This document shows positions 59,764 to 64,000 of a stretch of DNA of 64,000 nt, piece after piece (position 1 is the stretch's first letter; the number at the start of each line of letters is the position of its first letter). The translations under genes were made by a program, and so were the position numbers. The notes below the pieces were generated by a model that was given only the letters and a program-made list of their open reading frames with translations, was not told the DNA's origin and did not search any database. The DNA is from Candidatus Binatia bacterium (lineage in GTDB: Bacteria > Desulfobacterota > Binatia > UBA1149 > JAJCZL01), in assembly GCA_028278325.1 (NCBI GenBank), contig JANQEO010000320.1:1-64000 (forward strand), written 5' to 3'.

Positions 59764-60675
59764 GGTCCCTGCAACCGCTTCGAGAATGGACTCCCGCGCG
59801 TTCTCTACGCACCCTCGTCCGGCATCGATAGCTTCCGCCGCGCTGGCATAGTCGAGCAGGCGGATGTGGCCGAGTTTGGGCGTGAGCATGATATTGGGCG
59901 GATCGCCGGCCATTCGGCTGCGGGTGATGCGGTCCTGCATGATGTTTACCGAGGTGGTCAGGATGTCGAGAAAATTGGGCGTTCGTTCATTGCGTTTGAA
60001 CAGCTGAGTGAAGGCTCTCGATTCTTGCAGCTTGGCAGCGAGCCCTTCCCAGAATTCGTTGCGTGCCGCTTCATCACCGCCAACCCAACGTTTCGCCAAG
60101 CCTTGACGCTTACGGGCGACGATGTCGGAGTTGAGGTTCACTGCGATCACGACGTCGGCACCCAAAGCGCGGCAAACCGAGGTCGGCACCGGGTTGACCA
60201 GGCCCCCGTCCACGAGAAGTAGATCATCCACCTCCACGGGCGCGAAGACCCCGGGAAGAGACATGGACGCACGCACCGCGCGATCGAGGGGCCCGCGCTG
60301 AAGCCAGATCTCGCGGCCACTGCCGAGATCGGTCGCGACGACCGCCAACGGTAGGCGCAGGTCCTCGAGATTGGTGTGGCGGATGTCGTCGTGCACCAGG
60401 TCGACCAGGCGATCGCCGGCGATGAGTCCTCCGTTGGCGAGCTTGATGTCGAGCAGCCGTAGCACGTCGCGAGGAGTCAGATTGCGCACCCGCGCTTCGA
60501 GCTTGTCGAGGCCGTACATCGTATAGGCCGCTCCCACCATGGCGCCGACCGAGGTCCCGGCGATGACGTCCGGGCGAATCCCCGTCGCCTCTAGGGCCTG
60601 CAGTATGCCGATGTGGGCCCAGCCGCGAGCGGAGCCGCTGCCGAGGGCCAGTCCTATACGTGGTTTACCGGGCAT
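59734..60675 (-). CDS. Patatin-like phospholipase (RssA-like)
   Basis: A 313-residue serine hydrolase of the patatin family. It has oxyanion loop IGLALGSGSARGWAHIG, nucleophile elbow AGTSVGAMVGA (GxSxG) and catalytic Asp in LLVDGGLVNPVP. The length and single-domain layout match RssA/YchK-type proteins. No export signal is seen. Its end overlaps the convergent membrane-protein gene by 30 bp, and it diverges from the PAP2 gene. Confidence 0.92.
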   Translation of the reverse strand: MPGKPRIGLALGSGSARGWAHIGILQALEATGIRPDVIAGTSVGAMVGAAYTMYGLDKLEARVRNLTPRDVLRLLDIKLANGGLIAGDRLVDLVHDDIRHTNLEDLRLPLAVVATDLGSGREIWLQRGPLDRAVRASMSLPGVFAPVEVDDLLLVDGGLVNPVPTSVCRALGADVVIAVNLNSDIVARKRQGLAKRWVGGDEAARNEFWEGLAAKLQESRAFTQLFKRNERTPNFLDILTTSVNIMQDRITRSRMAGDPPNIMLTPKLGHIRLLDYASAAEAIDAGRGCVENARESILEAVAGTSHVDRRRAP

Positions 60676-60738
60676 GGTGCCGAATCATCGAAAACGCGGT
60701 TTGCTGCTGCAGTATACTATCTTTTCGGGGAATCCGTC

Positions 60739-61848
60739 GTGAACGTTGCGTCTTCTACGGCTTTACTCTCGCGCGCCGGAAGCTGGCGGCGTGCCGCCGC
60801 CTACCAACGTTTCGTCAACGAGAACTCATTGATACTGAGCGCGGCGGCGGGCTACGTCGTGGCCGGATTCCTGGCCGGGGAGCTGCTCGACTGGGGTCCG
60901 GAGATGCGCCCGTACTTTACCTTCGGCGCGCTCAACCGCTTCGCCCTGGTGTTCTTCATTCTCTTCTTCGTAGGACAGTTCTTGGCGCGGGCCTCATGGT
61001 TGAGACTGGGATTCAACGGCTTGGCCGATATCGGCACCGACATCTTCCGCACTTATCTGCGCCCGGAGGCCGTTGCGGGGTTCGCGGTCGTGTATGCCGC
61101 AATCCCTCCTTTCATGGGCACCTTCAGCCGGCTCAAGCAGTCCATCCCCCTCTATCATCCCTTCTCGTGGGACCAGTCCTTCGCGGAGCTCGATCGGGCA
61201 TTGCACTTCGGCCACGACCCGTGGACGCTTCTGCATCCCATGATGGCTTCGCCTGCGGTTACGGTGGTCATCGACGACCTCTACATGGCCTGGTTCGGAT
61301 TGTTGTTCTGCACGGCCCTGTGGATGTCATGGACCTCGAGGCGCCGGTTGAGGGCGCGCTTCCTGATCTCTTTCGTTGCCATGTGGACCGTCCTGGGCAC
61401 GATCATGGCTGCGGCCTTTTCTTCGGCGGGGCCTTGTTACTACGAGCTGGTCACGGGCAGTCAGGGAAGCTTCGCTCCGTTGCTCGCCTATCTGTCGGAT
61501 GTGCACGCGGTCGAGCCTTTGTGGTCGGTGCAGGCCCAGCACGGGTTGCGCGAGGCTCTTGCCAGCGGTGAGTACATGCCTATGGGCGGTATCTCGGCGA
61601 TGCCCAGTATGCACGTGGCCGCCGCGGTCTTGTTCGCGCTGGTCGGCTGGCAGGTCAACCGCGCACTCGGCGTTGCGCTGATCGTCTACGCTGTGATCGT
61701 TCAGCTCGGCTCAGTTCATCTGGGTTGGCACTACGCGATCGACGGCTACGTCAGCGCCGTAGTGACCGTCGCGATCTGGCACTTGGCAGGACGCTTCGTC
61801 GACAAGAGCTCCTGGTTCGAAAGCCGGGAGCCTGAACTCAGCCGCTGA
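60739..61848 (+). CDS. PAP2-superfamily lipid phosphatase / phosphotransferase
   Basis: A 369-residue membrane protein (GTG 60739) with about six helices. PAP2 motifs are GGISAMPSMHVAAAVLFALVG and HLGWHYAIDGYVSAVV (catalytic histidines). The long N-terminal membrane region resembles the Aur1/Ipt1 inositol-phosphotransferase branch more than simple PgpB phosphatases. The substrate is unknown. The leading ~43 codons upstream of the chosen start look non-coding. Confidence 0.85.
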   Translation: MNVASSTALLSRAGSWRRAAAYQRFVNENSLILSAAAGYVVAGFLAGELLDWGPEMRPYFTFGALNRFALVFFILFFVGQFLARASWLRLGFNGLADIGTDIFRTYLRPEAVAGFAVVYAAIPPFMGTFSRLKQSIPLYHPFSWDQSFAELDRALHFGHDPWTLLHPMMASPAVTVVIDDLYMAWFGLLFCTALWMSWTSRRRLRARFLISFVAMWTVLGTIMAAAFSSAGPCYYELVTGSQGSFAPLLAYLSDVHAVEPLWSVQAQHGLREALASGEYMPMGGISAMPSMHVAAAVLFALVGWQVNRALGVALIVYAVIVQLGSVHLGWHYAIDGYVSAVVTVAIWHLAGRFVDKSSWFESREPELSR

Positions 61849-62842
61849 ACTCCTTCAGGGCGCGGAAAGAATCGAGAACCTCGTAGTCTTGGGTGAGCTC
61901 TTCCGGGGCCTCGCCGATCTGTTCGATTCGCGAGCGCTCGCTGTTGCCCATGAAGCGCGCGGCCTTGGCAAGATAGGGCAGCTGCAGCGGGTCGAGCCCC
62001 ATCATGCGCGTAGCGGTTGCATCGACCGCAACCGGGTCTTCACCGAGCACCAGCAAGCCGCTGGCTTTCGCCCGGCCTTGTATGGGGCCGTTTCCTTCCA
62101 TGCCGACGATGCCGTCGACGATTGCGAACCTCGGCATCGCCAGCGACGCGTTTATGTCGACGATGCTCTCGTGGATTCCCGCCCAGTGGAGAGGATTCTT
62201 CGGCCAGCCGTATACCGATCCCGGCACGATCCCGAACATGTTCTTCATCGACAGGGTGACCCCCGCCCAGTGATGGGTCTTCAGCTTGGGCATGGAGACG
62301 AGTAGATCGGCGTCCAGGACCGTGTCGGGGAGATAAAGGCTGCCCATGGACGTAAAGCTGCTTGCCAGGGAAATGCGTCTGGAGACGTCGTAGTTCAAGT
62401 CGACGTATCCGGTGTCGAACTCGCGCAGCACCTCGAAGAGTCCGGAAGCGCTCAAGAGATATTCGTTGTCGCGGCGATGGCCGGGGCCTTCGGCGACCGT
62501 CACCCGCCGCGCGCCCATGTTCCTGAACACTTCGATGGCGGCCGCGATCAAGCCCGGATGGGTGTTTATGACTCCCTCGGGATCGTACTCCACGAGGTTG
62601 GGTTTGAGCACGACCGACTTGCCGTCGACGTCGAGACCGAAGAGGTCGATCCCTTCGCGCAGGCGCTCTGCCAAACGCTCGTCGTAGGCGGCGGCCAACA
62701 CGGCTACACGCGAGCGATCGCTCTTCTTGTAGGCGCTCGCGTCCCAGCGCACCGCGTCGTCGGCCGCGCGGGTGCATGCTGCCGCATAGCCGGTGACGAC
62801 TGCTCCGGCCGCGCCCTTGAGAAAACTCCTGCGCGTAATCAT
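61838..62842 (-). CDS. Tat-exported DUF362 protein
   Basis: A 334-residue protein with a twin-arginine signal (MITRRSFLKGAAGAVVTGYAAA). The DUF362 body shows VVLKPNLVEYDPEGVINTHPGLIAAAIE, VAEGPGHRRD, LVSMPKLKTHHWAGVTLSMKNMFG and IVDGIVGMEGNGP. DUF362 proteins sometimes carry Fe-S ferredoxin domains; no such cluster motif is visible here. The biochemical role is not established. It overlaps the end of the PAP2 gene by 11 bp, convergently, and is coupled to the next gene upstream. Confidence 0.88.
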   Translation of the reverse strand: MITRRSFLKGAAGAVVTGYAAACTRAADDAVRWDASAYKKSDRSRVAVLAAAYDERLAERLREGIDLFGLDVDGKSVVLKPNLVEYDPEGVINTHPGLIAAAIEVFRNMGARRVTVAEGPGHRRDNEYLLSASGLFEVLREFDTGYVDLNYDVSRRISLASSFTSMGSLYLPDTVLDADLLVSMPKLKTHHWAGVTLSMKNMFGIVPGSVYGWPKNPLHWAGIHESIVDINASLAMPRFAIVDGIVGMEGNGPIQGRAKASGLLVLGEDPVAVDATATRMMGLDPLQLPYLAKAARFMGNSERSRIEQIGEAPEELTQDYEVLDSFRALKEFSG

Positions 62843-63753
62843 GACAGCGAGAACTTACCCTTGCCGCCGGCAAGTGCGGCCAGCGCCAGCCCTATCGACC
62901 TGGTCTCACCGAGGAATCCGGTGCGGTGGTAAGAGCGAACCAATCCGTCGACGAGTGCTTCAACGGGGCGGCCCCAGGCGCGGTTACACAGGATGGTGAG
63001 GGAGAGGCTGAGGCCGGAGCCGTTCTCCTTGGCCATGCCTTGCAGTGCTTCCAGCGCGTCGCGACCGGTGTCGTTGTCGCGCCGGTCCTGAAGCGCGAGC
63101 AAAGCCAGTGCGGTGATGTCGGGGAAGGGCGGCATGGTTTCTCCCAACACTCTCTTGTTTCCGTAGTTCCAGCCGCCTCCGTAACAAGCGCGGTCGTAGA
63201 GCATGAGTTCGCCCGCGGCGATCCGCTCACCAAGCCCTTCCAGTGAGTCCGGATAGGCTTGCCTGAACTTCTTGAGGGCGAAGAGGCTGTAGGCGGTCGG
63301 CTCGACCCAGCTCGAGGTTCCCTGGTGCCAGGCCCATCCTTCCAGGTTGGGGTCGACTTCGGTGGCCAGCGTTTCGGGAAACCACCTGAATAAGATCGTG
63401 GTCAACCACCCCGCACCTTGGCCGCGGCGCTCAGCCAACCAGCGTGCACCGGCCGTAACCGCTTCTCGATGATCAGGCCTTCCGGTCAGGGCGATGAGCG
63501 CCAATGGTGTGGCCCAGGAGCCGGTTTCGTCGCCGGCGTGCATCGCCCATCCGCCGCTGTGCAACTGTTGAAGCGATAGCCAGCGCTCTGCTCGGGAAAG
63601 GCTGGTCGAGACCTCCGGGGTTGCCTCCAAGGAATCGAGCCCGATCAGGGCCAGGCTGGTGGACTCGCAGTTGCTGACGTTACCGGAAACCGACCCCCAG
63701 CCGCCGTCGGCGTTCTGCGAGTCGATCAACGCTTTGGTCAACGGCTCGATCAT
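62839..63753 (-). CDS. Squalene-cyclase/prenyltransferase-fold protein
   Basis: A 304-residue alpha/alpha-barrel protein with repeated QW-like motifs (SQNADGGWGSV, LQQLHSGGWAM, and CYGGGWNYGN near 200). It is about half the size of a full squalene-hopene cyclase and lacks the catalytic DXDD, so it is probably not an active cyclase. Its stop overlaps the DUF362 start (4 bp), so the two are expressed together. Similar pairs occur in bacteria, but the function is not known. Confidence 0.78.
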   Translation of the reverse strand: MIEPLTKALIDSQNADGGWGSVSGNVSNCESTSLALIGLDSLEATPEVSTSLSRAERWLSLQQLHSGGWAMHAGDETGSWATPLALIALTGRPDHREAVTAGARWLAERRGQGAGWLTTILFRWFPETLATEVDPNLEGWAWHQGTSSWVEPTAYSLFALKKFRQAYPDSLEGLGERIAAGELMLYDRACYGGGWNYGNKRVLGETMPPFPDITALALLALQDRRDNDTGRDALEALQGMAKENGSGLSLSLTILCNRAWGRPVEALVDGLVRSYHRTGFLGETRSIGLALAALAGGKGKFSLS

Positions 63754-63788
63754 GACAGCGCCGGCCGAAGCAGGCGTTTTCTATTGTA

Positions 63789-64000
63789 CTATTTTTGCCG
63801 CTCTGCTTCGTCGTCTTCCGGTGGCAAGGCCAGCGACGGGTCGAACCAACTCAGGATGCGATCGTTCTCTTCTCTCGGGTAGGTATGGGAGAGATCTTCT
63901 ATCTCGCGAAAGGTGACGTCGGCTCCTGCGCCCTGCAGTGTGTCGCGAGTCATCCGCGCCGTCTCCACCGGGAACATCCAGTCGCGGGAACCGTGGGCGA
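63789..64000 (-). CDS. Alpha/beta hydrolase, C-terminal part (cut by window edge)
   Basis: The last ~70 codons of a gene that continues beyond 64000. The readable part includes HGSRDWMFPVETARMTRDTLQGAGADVTFREIEDLSHTYPREE. This is the acid and histidine region of dienelactone-hydrolase or phospholipase/carboxylesterase-type enzymes. The catalytic His is in LSHTY. The rest, including the nucleophile, is outside the window. Confidence 0.75.
   Translation of the reverse strand, partial: AHGSRDWMFPVETARMTRDTLQGAGADVTFREIEDLSHTYPREENDRILSWFDPSLALPPEDDEAERQK

Overview
The window looks like a chromosome segment of a GC-rich Gram-negative bacterium of deltaproteobacterial grade (Myxococcota, Desulfobacterota or Binatota-like). 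The hints are an outer-membrane DUF1302-type barrel, a GspA/GspB pair, lipoproteins with lipoboxes, a PhaR regulator, a pair of acyl-CoA dehydrogenases, a tRNA-Sec gene and very large cysteine-rich secreted proteins. This placement is an inference; there is no 16S gene in the window. No phage, IS element or CRISPR array was found.

Region 1 (about 1-21,200) is the unusual part. It is a leftward cluster of secreted proteins that look structurally related. Four lipoprotein genes (4307-4816, 4917-6116, 6123-6647, 8941-10359) carry small beta-rich modules with a cysteine pair 38-40 residues apart, which resemble cohesins in layout. The gene at 6762-8735 begins with a duplicated dockerin-like calcium-loop module. 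Three large proteins (6762-8735, 11902-15429, 15823-18381) share a long cysteine-rich region with an LDxGWTGxGH-like start. They also carry most of the 22 copies I count of a C-x4-[DE]-C knot motif. Two of the three begin with helical modules in which paired cysteines are exactly 22 residues apart. Downstream in the same direction lie a TMTC-like O-glycosyltransferase with TPRs and a VKOR-DsbA fusion. Those activities would suit Ser/Thr-rich linkers and disulfide-rich clients. A PDZ protein, a small secreted cysteine protein and the DUF1302 barrel complete the region.

Region 2 (21,355-33,200) starts with selC (tRNA-Sec), followed by a FadJ-like beta-oxidation fusion with a degenerate NAD motif, dxr (isoprenoid synthesis), two polytopic GT-C-like membrane proteins and a small membrane protein. 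Next come pabB-pabC (p-aminobenzoate for folate), a divergent trypsin/PDZ protein that has lost its catalytic triad, and an MFS transporter.

Region 3 (33,200-50,200) is mostly housekeeping: gspA-gspB, a sulfatase/phosphatase-superfamily enzyme with Thr in the nucleophile position, rpoD, an LPG-synthase-type flippase-like protein, a ROK kinase, proS-pyrF, two tandem moeA genes with a Nit-type amidase, phaR, a small conserved protein and fur.

Region 4 (50,200-64,000) has a leftward run of four minor pseudopilin-like genes, tmk, holB, metG and tatD, tightly packed and probably one operon. It is followed by two translationally coupled acyl-CoA dehydrogenases, GDPD, a membrane protein, a patatin-like lipase, a PAP2 enzyme, a Tat-exported DUF362 protein, a squalene-cyclase-fold protein and the 3' end of an alpha/beta hydrolase gene cut by the window edge.
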